A stretch of 64,000 nucleotides of DNA from Amphritea balenae (GCF_003858655.1 NZ_RQXV01000006.1:62001-126000), one strand, 5' to 3'. Positions 22,650 through 34,555 are shown, numbered from the stretch's first letter. The notes: generated by a model from the letters alone, not told the origin. Program-made: numbers and translations.

Positions 22650-24320
22650 TCAGGCTTTCTTAGGACCTTCGCCATCAATCTGTTTATTGATTACATACTG
22701 CTGAGCGATAGACAGTACGTTGTTCACCAGCCAGTACAGTACCAGACCAGCTGGGAACCACAGGAAGAAGAACGTGAAGACAATTGGCAGCATCTTCATG
22801 ATCTTAGCCTGCATAGGGTCCGGAGGTGTTGGATTCAGCAGCTGCTGAATAAACATAGTTCCGCCCATCAGGATTGGCATCAGGAAGTATGGATCCATCA
22901 CCGACATATCGGTAATCCATAGCATAAACGGCGCGTGACGTAGTTCAACCGATTCAAGCAGTACCCAGTATAGAGAGATGAATACAGGCATCTGAGCTAC
23001 GATAGGAAGACAACCGCCTAATGGGTTGATCTTCTCTTTCTTGTAAAGCTCCATCATCGACTGAGACATCTTCTGGCGATCATCACCATAAAGCTCTTTA
23101 AGGCGAGTCATCTCAGGGCCAAACTTACGCATCTTAGCCATCGATTTAAAGGCTTTAGCGTTAACCTGGAATAGCAGAGCCTTCACCAGAATTGTGATGA
23201 AGATGATTGCAACACCCCAGTTACCGACAAATCCCTGAATCCATTTAAGTACCATTGCCATTGGTGATGCAATGAACCAGAGGATACCGTAATCTACGGT
23301 CAGCTCCAGGTCAGGGGCAGCAGCTTCAAGCAGCTCTGTTACTTTAGGGCCTGCATAAAAGTTAGCGCTTACTGTCTTGGTTTCGCCCGGTGCAACGTCA
23401 AATCCAGGGGAAACAAAGCCGGCAATATGGTTACCACCGCTAACGCGGCTGCTATAGCTGTATTCAGCTCCGGCTGCCGGGATCCATGCGCTCAGGAAGT
23501 AATGTTGGGACATAGCTACCCAGCCGTCCTGACTTACTGCCTTGAAGTTTGCTTCGCGCATGTCATCGAAATCAACTTTCTCGTAGCTGTTTTCCGTTGT
23601 AGAAAATACTGCTCCAAGATAAGACTGCATACCCATATCAGTTGTTTCTGAAGGGTCACCAGATCCGTCACGCTTGATCTGACCAAACAGCTTTCCCTGC
23701 CAGTTTTCGGCAGAACCGTTATTAACCAGATATTCCAGGGTTACTTCATAACTGCCCGGTGTAAAACGGTAGCGCTTAGTGATAGTTACAGCGTCATCAG
23801 CGGTATGAACCAGATCAACAACCAGTTCATCTCCTTCAAGAGAGTAGCTGTTTGCAGCAGTCGTATAAGTAGGGCGTCCTGCTGGATCTGCATCAGGGCC
23901 ATTGGTACCGATCAGGCCACTTTGAGAAACATAGGTACGATTACCATTTTGCTCAAGCAGAACAAATGGCTGATCTGAACCCAGAACGGCTTTATATTCT
24001 GGCAATGCTACTTCAATAATATCGCCGCCCTTGGAATCAATTAACAGTTCCAGCACATCAGTTTTAACACTGATCAGTTGTTTTTGCTGATTGTTAACTA
24101 CTGCTTTAGCACCCGGTACGTCAGTTGTTCCTGCTGTCGCTGTTTGCGGCAGATCACTACTGCTTTCAGTAGGGGTGTCAGTGTTTGACTGATATGCGGA
24201 AACAGATTCAGTTTGAGCAACAGGCTCCGGTTGAACACCGTAGTCCTGGTTCCACTGCAGCACCAGCATATATGAGATAATAGCTAGTGCACCGATCAGA
24301 ATTATGCGCTGTACATCCAT
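22650..24320 (-). CDS. yidC: Membrane protein insertase YidC
   Basis: Inserts and folds inner-membrane proteins, alone or with SecYEG. 556 residues. An N-terminal membrane anchor (residues 5-22) is followed by the large periplasmic domain typical of Gram-negative YidC (about 60-340). The conserved membrane core includes GNWGVAIIFITILVKALLF and GGCLPIVAQMPVFISLYWVL, ending in basic residues. It lies 17 bp after rnpA, leaving no room for the yidD gene usually found between them. Confidence 0.98.
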   Translation of the reverse strand: MDVQRIILIGALAIISYMLVLQWNQDYGVQPEPVAQTESVSAYQSNTDTPTESSSDLPQTATAGTTDVPGAKAVVNNQQKQLISVKTDVLELLIDSKGGDIIEVALPEYKAVLGSDQPFVLLEQNGNRTYVSQSGLIGTNGPDADPAGRPTYTTAANSYSLEGDELVVDLVHTADDAVTITKRYRFTPGSYEVTLEYLVNNGSAENWQGKLFGQIKRDGSGDPSETTDMGMQSYLGAVFSTTENSYEKVDFDDMREANFKAVSQDGWVAMSQHYFLSAWIPAAGAEYSYSSRVSGGNHIAGFVSPGFDVAPGETKTVSANFYAGPKVTELLEAAAPDLELTVDYGILWFIASPMAMVLKWIQGFVGNWGVAIIFITILVKALLFQVNAKAFKSMAKMRKFGPEMTRLKELYGDDRQKMSQSMMELYKKEKINPLGGCLPIVAQMPVFISLYWVLLESVELRHAPFMLWITDMSVMDPYFLMPILMGGTMFIQQLLNPTPPDPMQAKIMKMLPIVFTFFFLWFPAGLVLYWLVNNVLSIAQQYVINKQIDGEGPKKA

Positions 24321-24337
24321 GGTTTCTGGACCATTAG

Positions 24338-24718
24338 TTATTTATGTGATGTTTTAGGTTTTGCCTTGGCCCGTTTAATCAAGCGTGACCAGCTACGCGA
24401 AATGAGCGTCTGAACTTCCGGGTTGTCTAGATCACCCAAACCTTTTCTGGCAAGGATAACAATATCGACATTTGGAAGAGTATGCTGATTAAGTCGGAAA
24501 GACTCGCGAATGATACGTCGAACGCGGTTGCGATTAACAGCTAAACGGATATTTTTTTTTGAAATGACGAAACCGATGCGGGAATGATCGAGATCGTTGG
24601 GACAGGCAAGAATCAACAGATGTTTATCTGAGACCTTGATACTGGCTCGGCTGAATACCTGTTTAAAATCCCCGCCAGTTAAAAGTCTCAACTGGCGGGG
24701 ATAGCTGAATTCATTCAT
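24338..24718 (-). CDS. rnpA: Ribonuclease P protein component
   Basis: Basic protein cofactor of RNase P, which trims the 5' ends of tRNA precursors. 126 residues. The signature RNR region is VNRNRVRRIIRESFR (about residues 59-73), preceded by RIGFVISKKNIRLAV. It starts 23 bp downstream of rpmH and is read with it, the standard arrangement. Confidence 0.97.
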   Translation of the reverse strand: MNEFSYPRQLRLLTGGDFKQVFSRASIKVSDKHLLILACPNDLDHSRIGFVISKKNIRLAVNRNRVRRIIRESFRLNQHTLPNVDIVILARKGLGDLDNPEVQTLISRSWSRLIKRAKAKPKTSHK

Positions 24719-24741
24719 TCAGAGAGCCTGACGGGCAAAAA

Positions 24742-24876
24742 TTATGCTGCCAGACGCTTACGGCCTTTAGCGCGACGACGGTTGATTAGTGCACGGCCGC
24801 TTGGAGTTGCCATACGAGCACGGAAACCGTGAGTACGTTTACGCTTCAGGTTACTTGGTTGAAATGTTCTTTTCAT
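24742..24876 (-). CDS. rpmH: 50S ribosomal protein L34
   Basis: A 44-residue, very basic ribosomal protein. Read from the complement, it begins [19 protein letters not shown] and ends GRKRLAA followed by TAA (24742-24744). ATG is at 24876. Its length and sequence match bacterial L34 exactly. It heads rpmH-rnpA-yidC, transcribed leftward, away from dnaA. Confidence 0.98.
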   Translation of the reverse strand: MKRTFQPSNLKRKRTHGFRARMATPSGRALINRRRAKGRKRLAA

Positions 24877-25389
24877 CGTTCAGTCCTACTAATATACAGT
24901 ATGGTGGTATCAGTAAATTGGCTGAATCCCACGGTCAAAAACAGACGCGGAATTCTAGAGAAAAGAAACGCGCTTTGCAATCAATAATTGCACTGATTAC
25001 TAATTATTTGCCTATTATTTTTCTACAGGTAGTAAGAATGATTCAGGCTATAAATAGAAATATCATACAAGCGTACAGATGAGTTTTCTGTGTATAAGTT
25101 TAATGTTTATCTAAAAATCATTAGGTTAGCTTGTTTGTAAGTCTGAATATTAGCTGTATTTAACTTTTGGATAGTTTTGTCAGATCTTGGTTGTCGCTTG
25201 TAATTGCTGCGATTCTGCATCTAATTGCTTGAATTTTAGGCCTAAAAAGAATTAGTCATCGATTGTGCATAACTGTGGATAAGGCTGCAGATACAAGGTA
25301 TGATCGCACTATAATTTTTTGTCTTAATAGAGTCATGGCCTGGGCCAGTAATTCGGTGAAAAACCGCAGAAGGAGTGTAGGGATTAACT
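24877..25389. other. rpmH-dnaA intergenic region with DnaA boxes
   Basis: A 513-bp divergent gap. DnaA boxes on the complement: TGTGTATAA (25089-25097), TGTGCATAA (25264-25272) and TGTGGATAA (25274-25282). The last two are separated by one base. AT-rich DNA lies at about 24980-25080. The paired boxes about 110 bp before the dnaA start fit dnaA autoregulation. In Pseudomonas this is where oriC lies. Coding direction flips exactly here. Confidence 0.65.
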
Positions 25390-26961
25390 ATGTCGGTTGA
25401 GTTATGGGAACAGTGTCTGCAAAACCTTCAGGATGAATTTCCTGTGCAGCAGTACAATACCTGGATCAGACCGCTAAAAGTTTCTCCAGATTCTGATGCG
25501 GGGTTAACGCTTCTGGCTCCTAACCGATTCGTTAAAGACTGGGTCAGCGATAAATACCTAAATCGTATTCGCGAAATTGTTAATACCGTTACCGGTGATC
25601 TTGCTGCCAAAGTGCAGATAGATATAGCTGGACGAAGTGCAGCTGGTTTTAGTCAGCGTCCTGTGCGACCAACGCCTCCCCCTGCTCCACCACGGCAACC
25701 GGTTAATCGCTTTGCTGATCCGGAACCTGCTCCCCATCAGCCTGTTGTTGAGCAATCTTTTGCTACTGCACAAACTGCTGCTGATATTGTTGCAGTAGCG
25801 CCGACTCAGCTGGCTATTGATGATAGTAGCTTTCAGCCCCTTAATCACCGTCAGGTTCTGACGGCCGCTTCTGCACCTATCATGCCGCCAACCCCGGCTG
25901 TCCCTTCGCGTAAGGTTGATGTTGAAGGCGGCTTGCGCCACCAGTCGAACTTGAATCAGTCGTTTACCTTTAACTCGTTTGTACAAGGTAAGTCTAACCA
26001 GCTTGCACTTGCCGCTGCACAGCAGGTAGCCGATAACCCGGGTGGTTCTTATAACCCACTGTTTATATATGGTGGTGTTGGTCTGGGTAAAACCCACCTG
26101 ATGCATGCGGTTGGCATGGAGATGTTGCAACGTAATCCGAATGCTAAAATTGTTTATCTGCATTCAGAACGTTTTGTAGCTGACATGGTTAAAGCATTAC
26201 AGCTAAACGCCATCAATGATTTTAAGCGTTACTACCGCTCTGTTGATGCTTTGCTGATCGATGATATTCAGTTTTTTGCCGGCAAAGAGCGTTCACAGGA
26301 AGAGTTTTTCCACACCTTTAATGCATTGCTTGAAGGTGGTCAGCAGATGATTCTGACCAGTGACAGGTACCCGAAAGAAATTAACGGCGTTGAAGAACGG
26401 CTTAAGTCGCGCTTTGGCTGGGGTCTGACAGTGGCCATTGAGCCGCCAGAGTTGGAAACCCGGGTTGCTATCCTGATGAAGAAAGCTGAAGAAGCCCAGG
26501 TGCGCCTGCCGGATGACTCTGCTTTCTTCCTGGCGCAAAAAATCAGATCCAATGTTCGGGAGCTGGAAGGTGCATTGAAACGTGTTATTGCCAATGCTCA
26601 TTTCACCGGCAATGCGATCACTACGCCATTTATTAAAGAATCGCTGAAAGACCTGCTGGCATTGCAGGATAAACAGGTTAGTATTGATAACATTCAGCGT
26701 GTTGTAGCCGATTACTATAAGATCAAAGTATCGGATCTGCTTTCAAAGCGACGCAGTCGTTCTGTGGCCCGCCCCCGCCAGGTGGCAATGAGCTTGTCGA
26801 AAGAGCTTACCAATCATAGTTTGCCTGAGATTGGTGATGCATTTGGCGGTCGGGATCATACAACGGTCCTGCATGGTTGCCGTAAGGTGGCTTCACTGCG
26901 TGAAACCGATACGGATATAAGAGAGGACTATCAGAATCTGTTGCGTCATCTGACCGCGTAA
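25390..26961 (+). CDS. dnaA: Chromosomal replication initiator DnaA
   Basis: ATP-dependent initiator that binds DnaA boxes and melts oriC. 523 residues. Domain I is about 1-80 ([19 protein letters not shown]). Domain II is a long Pro/Ala-rich linker, about 82-185, which makes the protein longer than E. coli DnaA. The AAA+ core has GGVGLGKT at 228-235, [13 protein letters not shown] (Walker B) and a sensor region. Domain IV ends with the box-binding signature [10 protein letters not shown]. It is first in dnaA-dnaN-recF-gyrB, with GGAG about 13 bases before the start. Confidence 0.99.
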   Translation: MSVELWEQCLQNLQDEFPVQQYNTWIRPLKVSPDSDAGLTLLAPNRFVKDWVSDKYLNRIREIVNTVTGDLAAKVQIDIAGRSAAGFSQRPVRPTPPPAPPRQPVNRFADPEPAPHQPVVEQSFATAQTAADIVAVAPTQLAIDDSSFQPLNHRQVLTAASAPIMPPTPAVPSRKVDVEGGLRHQSNLNQSFTFNSFVQGKSNQLALAAAQQVADNPGGSYNPLFIYGGVGLGKTHLMHAVGMEMLQRNPNAKIVYLHSERFVADMVKALQLNAINDFKRYYRSVDALLIDDIQFFAGKERSQEEFFHTFNALLEGGQQMILTSDRYPKEINGVEERLKSRFGWGLTVAIEPPELETRVAILMKKAEEAQVRLPDDSAFFLAQKIRSNVRELEGALKRVIANAHFTGNAITTPFIKESLKDLLALQDKQVSIDNIQRVVADYYKIKVSDLLSKRRSRSVARPRQVAMSLSKELTNHSLPEIGDAFGGRDHTTVLHGCRKVASLRETDTDIREDYQNLLRHLTA

Positions 26962-26988
26962 CAGACTGATCAATAAGGGTAGCAAAAG

Positions 26989-28092
26989 ATGAAATTTGTT
27001 ATTTCGCGTGAAGCGCTAATTAAACCATTGCAGCTGGTCGCTGGTGTTGTAGAACGTCGTCAGACTCTGCCGGTGCTGTCTAATATTTTGCTGGTTGCCG
27101 AAGGTGATCAGCTAGCGATGACAGGTACTGACCTCGAAGTGGAGCTGGTTGGTCGTGTACAGCTTGATGAGCCTGCTGAGCCAGGCTCTATCACAGTGCC
27201 TGCCCGTAAGCTGATGGATATTTGTAAATCGCTTCCGGACTCGGCTCAGATCGAATTGACTCTGACCGGTCAGAAGATGGTTATCAAGGCCGGACGTAGT
27301 CGTTTCACTCTCTCTACTCTGCCTGCTGCAGAATTCCCAAATGTTGAGGATAGCCCCGAAGCATTTGAACTGAATATTTTGCAGAGCCAGTTACGCCATC
27401 TGATCGATCAGACCGGCTTTTCAATGGCTCAACAGGATGTTCGTTACTACCTGAATGGTATGTTGCTTGAGATCTCTGAGAATAGCCTGCGTGCGGTATC
27501 GACCGACGGTCACCGTCTGGCTACCAGCCATGCTGAAGTGGATACCAGCGGTCCTGCGAATCATCAGTTTATTGTACCTCGTAAGGGTATCCTTGAGCTG
27601 GCGCGCCTGCTTCAGAGCGGTGATGATGAAGTTAAACTGGTGGTTGGTGCGAATCATATCCGTGCCCATGCCGGAGACTTTACTTTCACGTCTAAGCTGG
27701 TTGATGGCAAGTTCCCTGATTATCAGCGCGTAATCCCCCAAGGTGGCGACAAGTTTATGCTGGGTACGCGGCAAGAGCTGCGTCAGGTATTTAGTCGTAT
27801 TGCGATCCTGTCTAACGAAAAGTATCGCGGCGTTCGCCTTTCACTGACTAACGGTTATCTGCAGGTAATGGCAAATAACCCAGAGCAGGAAGAGGCAGAA
27901 GAAACTGTTGCGGTTGATTACGAAGGCGATACCCTGGAGATCGGCTTTAACGTTAATTATCTGTTAGATGTTTTGTCGATTGTTAATTCCGAAGTGGTGC
28001 GCTTTACATTGTCTGATTCGAACAGCAGTGCGCTGATTGAAGGACTTGATGATGCAAATTCACTTTATGTCGTAATGCCGATGCGGATGTGA
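26989..28092 (+). CDS. dnaN: DNA polymerase III beta subunit (sliding clamp)
   Basis: Ring-shaped clamp that tethers polymerases to DNA. 367 residues, standard length, with three repeated domains. It begins MKFVISREALIKPLQLVAGV and ends at the conserved YVVMPMRM, whose tail lies near the peptide-binding pocket. It starts 27 bp after dnaA with no terminator in between. Confidence 0.99.
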   Translation: MKFVISREALIKPLQLVAGVVERRQTLPVLSNILLVAEGDQLAMTGTDLEVELVGRVQLDEPAEPGSITVPARKLMDICKSLPDSAQIELTLTGQKMVIKAGRSRFTLSTLPAAEFPNVEDSPEAFELNILQSQLRHLIDQTGFSMAQQDVRYYLNGMLLEISENSLRAVSTDGHRLATSHAEVDTSGPANHQFIVPRKGILELARLLQSGDDEVKLVVGANHIRAHAGDFTFTSKLVDGKFPDYQRVIPQGGDKFMLGTRQELRQVFSRIAILSNEKYRGVRLSLTNGYLQVMANNPEQEEAEETVAVDYEGDTLEIGFNVNYLLDVLSIVNSEVVRFTLSDSNSSALIEGLDDANSLYVVMPMRM

Positions 28093-28100
28093 TCCTGTCA

Positions 28101-28131
28101 GGGGTCGCCTGCCGGCCCCTATCCTCCTTTT
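28101..28131 (+). promoter_or_regulatory. GC-rich hairpin and pyrimidine tract before recF
   Basis: GGGGTC (28101-28106) can pair with GGCCCC (28114-28119), with one wobble. It is followed by the pyrimidine tract TATCCTCCTTTT, directly before ATG 28132. No Shine-Dalgarno sequence is visible; CCTCCTTTT instead resembles the anti-SD end of 16S rRNA. It could attenuate transcription or keep recF translation low. Confidence 0.4.
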
Positions 28132-31666
<3,535 letters not shown>

Positions 31667-31700
31667 TTTTTTCATTTCTCATTTGAAATGAAATGCGAAT

Positions 31701-31731
31701 AAAAAAGCAGCCGGATTAGGCTGCTTTTTTT
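31701..31731 (+). terminator. gyrB terminator
   Basis: Stem GCAGCC (31707-31712) / GGCTGC (31719-31724), loop GGATTA, flanked by six A's and seven T's. It lies 35 bp after the gyrB stop. A similar hairpin with similar flanking bases recurs at 34556-34582. Confidence 0.92.
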
Positions 31732-31782
31732 ATTCTCGCACTTAATAGGGTTACGTTAGGAAGTCCTCGAACGCTATATGGT

Positions 31783-31798
31783 TTCTCATTTGAAATAA
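31783..31798 (+). repeat. Left copy of 16-bp inverted repeat flanking the TPR module
   Basis: TTCTCATTTGAAATAA, present as an exact inverted copy at 34370-34385, about 2.6 kb away. The two bracket both TPR-module genes. The first 14 bases also occur at 31676-31689. Confidence 0.75.
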
Positions 31799-32077
31799 TG
31801 TCTCACTTAAGATGAAAAAGGGTTAGATAAGCGCTAAAAGCAAGACGCTATGGCTATATGAAAAGTTTAAAAAGTATTGATAAAAAGTTGTTGGACTTCT
31901 CTTGTATCGGTGGACACTTAGTTAGTTAATCTGGACCTCCCCCGTTAGACGGTCTTTAGCTTTGCTAATAGGGGCTTGCAGGCGCTATAAACATGGAAAA
32001 TAATGTAGACTGCTTTGACTTAACTAATGTATAGCTGTTATACCATAACTACTGTTTTCGGGTAAGGAGGCCCCACG

Positions 32078-32266
32078 ATGACAACAGCAAAGCAAGTATG
32101 GATAGCTGCTGCCGCTACAATATTGTCAGCCATAATTACAGGTTTTTTTACCCTTTCCTCAACTCCTACAACTCAGCAAGAAACTGCATGTGGCTCTGCC
32201 GTAGCTAATGTCGAAGGGAATGTCACCATCAACAGTGATCAGTCATGTGATCTGGAGGGACAGTAA
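32078..32266 (+). CDS. Small membrane-anchored protein of the TPR module
   Basis: A 62-residue protein that I do not recognise. Residues 7-27 form one hydrophobic segment (WIAAAATILSAIITGFFTLS), either a membrane anchor or an uncleaved signal. A short exported tail follows, containing CGSAVANVEGNVTIN and a second Cys near the end (QSCDLEG). The start has a strong Shine-Dalgarno, AAGGAGG, nine bases upstream. Its stop overlaps the next start by one base (TAATG). The tail matches the N-terminus of that neighbour in the pattern Cys-x2-Ala-[VI]-x2-Val-x-Gly-Asn-[VI]-Thr-[IL]-Asn, which suggests the two work together or diverged from a common part. Confidence 0.75.
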   Translation: MTTAKQVWIAAAATILSAIITGFFTLSSTPTTQQETACGSAVANVEGNVTINSDQSCDLEGQ

Positions 32267-34269
32267 TGCAGCGCTCTCTAGGATATACAGTCGCTCTGTT
32301 ACTGTTACTCTTCCCTTCGGCCAGTTACGCGCTTAACGATACTCAGCAGCAGACACAAGGGGCCTGTAGCCCAGCTATTAATGATGTGTCAGGCAACATC
32401 ACTCTAAACTGTCAGGGACTTAGCCAAACAGACGAACAACGCTTACTTGCTATTTTTAAAGAAGCATTGGGTGGCTTTGATAGCTTGCAAACCATAGGTT
32501 TGCTCACCACATTGCTCAATGAATCTAGGGCCAAGATAAGCACCCATCGTCAAACTATCACTGACTTAGAGACTCAGTTACAAGAACAGGTAGAAAGGGT
32601 TCAGGAGGTCTTAGAAGACGCTGATATTTCTCCTGAAGTCAAAGCACTGGTCTCTGAAGGTAAGCTAGAGGAAGCAGAGGTACTAGTTGACCAACAGGCT
32701 GAACAGCTGGCTGAAAAAGATCGTCAGTTAGCAGCAACCCACTACGAACGTGGCCGGGTTAAAGAGTTACGTTTCAAGTACAAGCAAGCAGAAAGGTCCT
32801 TTTCCAAAGCTGCTGCGTTACAACCTGAAAATACCAGCTATTTATATGCCTACGGCAGTATGCTAAAAACGCTAGGTCATTACGATGAAGCCTTTGCATA
32901 TTATAAAAAGCTACTCCAAATAAGCCTTAAGACCTACGGAGAAGACCATCCAAAGGTGGCCACTGGCCGCAATAATCTGGCGCTGGTTTATAAAAGCTTA
33001 GGCGACTACGAGCGTGCCAAGACGCTGAACCAGTTGGCATTAGACAGTGATTTAAAGACCTACGGAGAAGATCATCCAGTAGTGGCCATTCGCCGTAATA
33101 ACCTGGCGCTGGTTTATAAACACTTAGGCGACTACGAGCGTGCCAAGACGCTGAACCAGTTGGCATTAGACAGTCATTTAAAGACCTACGGAGAAGACCA
33201 TCCAAAGGTGGCCATTGGCCGCAATAATCTGGCGCTGGTTTATGAACACTTAGGCGACTACGAGCGTGCTAAGACGCTGAACCAGTTGGCATTAGACAGT
33301 GATTTAAAGACCTACGGAGAAGACCATCCAGAAGTGGCCATTCGCCGCAATAATCTGGCGCTGGTTTATAAAAGCTTAGGCGACTACGAGCGTGCCAAGA
33401 CGCTGTTCCAGTTGGCATTAGACAGTGATTTAAAGACCTACGGAGAAGACCATCCAGAAGTGGCCAATCGCCGCAATAATCTGGCGCTGGTTTATGAACA
33501 CTTAGGCGACTACGAGCGTGCTAAGACGCTGTTCCAGTTGGCATTAGACAGTGATTTAAAGACCTACGGAGAAGATCATCCAGAAGTGGCCATTCGCCGT
33601 AATAACCTGGCGCTGGTTTATAAAAGCTTAGGCGACTACGAGCGTGCCAAGACGCTGTTCCAGTTGGCATTAGACAGTAATTTAAAGACCTACGGAGAAG
33701 ACCATCCAAAGGTGGCCATTGGCCGCAATAATCTGGCGAGTGTTTATGAACACTTAGGCGACTACGAGCGTGCCAAGACGCTGTACCAGTTGGCATTAGA
33801 CAGTGATTTAAAGACCTACGGAGAAGACCATCCAGAAGTGGCCATTCGCCGTAATAACCTGGCGCTGGTTTATAAAAGCTTAGGCGACTACGAGCGTGCC
33901 AAGACGCTGTACCAGTTGGCATTAGACAGTGATTTAAAGACCTACGGAGAAGACCATCCAGAAGTGGCCAATCGCCGCAATAATCTGGCGGGGGTTTACA
34001 GACATTTAGGCGACTACGAGCGTGCCAAGACGCTGCACCAATTGGCATTAGACAGTGATTTAAAGACCTACGGAGAAGACCATCCAGTAGTGGCCATTCG
34101 CCGCAATAATCTGGCGGGGGTTTACAGACGTTTAGGCGACTACGAGCGTGCCAAGACGCTGTACCAAATGGCCTATCAGACCCTTGAAAAGCGACTTGGT
34201 AGTGAACACCAGTATACCAAAGCAGTGAAAGTAAGCTGGGATTATGTCATAGAGGCCAGTCAGCACTAA
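32266..34269 (+). CDS. Exported kinesin-light-chain-type TPR repeat protein
   Basis: A 667-residue protein. Residues 1-22 are a signal peptide (hydrophobic LLLLLFPSASYA, likely cleaved after YA). Next come CSPAINDVSGNITLNC, shared with the small protein upstream, and a predicted coiled coil (about 95-165). A first, divergent TPR follows (YAYGSMLKTLGHYDEAFAYY), then ten 42-residue repeats from about residue 221, each with the core NNLALVYxxLGDYERAKTL and ending at the GEDHP turn. This is the TPR type of kinesin light chains, a protein-binding scaffold. No catalytic domain is seen. It is coupled to the upstream gene, with GGAGGG six bases before its ATG. The near identity of the repeats implies recent expansion. 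Confidence 0.88.
   Translation: MQRSLGYTVALLLLLFPSASYALNDTQQQTQGACSPAINDVSGNITLNCQGLSQTDEQRLLAIFKEALGGFDSLQTIGLLTTLLNESRAKISTHRQTITDLETQLQEQVERVQEVLEDADISPEVKALVSEGKLEEAEVLVDQQAEQLAEKDRQLAATHYERGRVKELRFKYKQAERSFSKAAALQPENTSYLYAYGSMLKTLGHYDEAFAYYKKLLQISLKTYGEDHPKVATGRNNLALVYKSLGDYERAKTLNQLALDSDLKTYGEDHPVVAIRRNNLALVYKHLGDYERAKTLNQLALDSHLKTYGEDHPKVAIGRNNLALVYEHLGDYERAKTLNQLALDSDLKTYGEDHPEVAIRRNNLALVYKSLGDYERAKTLFQLALDSDLKTYGEDHPEVANRRNNLALVYEHLGDYERAKTLFQLALDSDLKTYGEDHPEVAIRRNNLALVYKSLGDYERAKTLFQLALDSNLKTYGEDHPKVAIGRNNLASVYEHLGDYERAKTLYQLALDSDLKTYGEDHPEVAIRRNNLALVYKSLGDYERAKTLYQLALDSDLKTYGEDHPEVANRRNNLAGVYRHLGDYERAKTLHQLALDSDLKTYGEDHPVVAIRRNNLAGVYRRLGDYERAKTLYQMAYQTLEKRLGSEHQYTKAVKVSWDYVIEASQH
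32926..34185 (+). repeat. Ten tandem 126-bp repeats inside the TPR gene
   Basis: Unit starts are at 32926, 33052, 33178, 33304, 33430, 33556, 33682, 33808, 33934 and 34060. Each is 126 bp (42 codons) and most differ at only a few positions, even at silent sites. Variation is concentrated at three places per unit: the residues after GEDHP, the pair before LGDYERAK, and the residue after AKTL. The last unit decays after its first 32 or so residues. Confidence 0.95.
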
Positions 34270-34369
34270 CGCTTAAAGCGCCTGGTATGGCTAGCCGGGC
34301 GCCACTTCTGCAACTCTTCTAATCCGATGATTCAAGATAGTTAACCCTCCCATTTCCGTAATAACGGTT

Positions 34370-34385
34370 TTATTTCAAATGAGAA
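34370..34385 (-). repeat. Right copy of 16-bp inverted repeat flanking the TPR module
   Basis: TTATTTCAAATGAGAA, the exact reverse complement of 31783-31798. It lies about 100 bp after the TPR gene stop. Confidence 0.75.
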
Positions 34386-34521
34386 TTCTCTCGATTCATT
34401 TCACTTGATGTGAGAAATTGAGGGGAATCAGGATTCTCATTCATCGTGAAATAGCTTACGGCTGACGGGTATACCATTTCACTCTATTTGAGAGATGACA
34501 ATTTTTTCAGAAGGACATGCT

Positions 34522-34549
34522 ATTAATCATTTCATGTGAAATGATTAAT
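34522..34549. repeat. 13-bp-arm palindrome
   Basis: ATTAATCATTTCA (34522-34534) and TGAAATGATTAAT (34537-34549) are perfect complements separated by TG. The core resembles the other CATTTC/GAAATG motifs around the module (31673-31695, 34394-34404). It could be an operator or a recombination site. Confidence 0.7.
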
Positions 34550-34555
34550 GATTTA

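Larger units (their letters stand above)
31667..32077. other. Intergenic region between gyrB and the TPR module
   Basis: A 411-bp stretch without a gene. It contains the gyrB terminator (31701-31731) and two copies of TTCTCATTTGAAAT (31676-31689 and 31783-31796). The second is extended to TTCTCATTTGAAATAA, which recurs inverted at 34370-34385 on the far side of the TPR genes. A GGTGGACACTTAG stretch near 31910 looks faintly like an insertion-sequence end but has no partner that I can find. The last 100 bp should hold the promoter of the small gene at 32078, which has a strong GGAGG. Confidence 0.6.

Noticed and set aside
24789-25082. 97-residue open frame over rpmH and the dnaA upstream region
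   Set aside because: It is antisense to rpmH at its start and then crosses AT-rich non-coding DNA, with no plausible domain.
31905-31965. Possible insertion-sequence end (GGTGGACACTTAG and following bases)
   Set aside because: No matching partner end, target duplication or transposase fragment could be found in the window.
32927-34048. Long antisense open frames in the TPR array (32927-33205 and 33521-34048)
   Set aside because: They have a 42-residue period because the DNA repeats with a multiple of three. No ribosome-binding site is seen, and they are shadows of the TPR gene.
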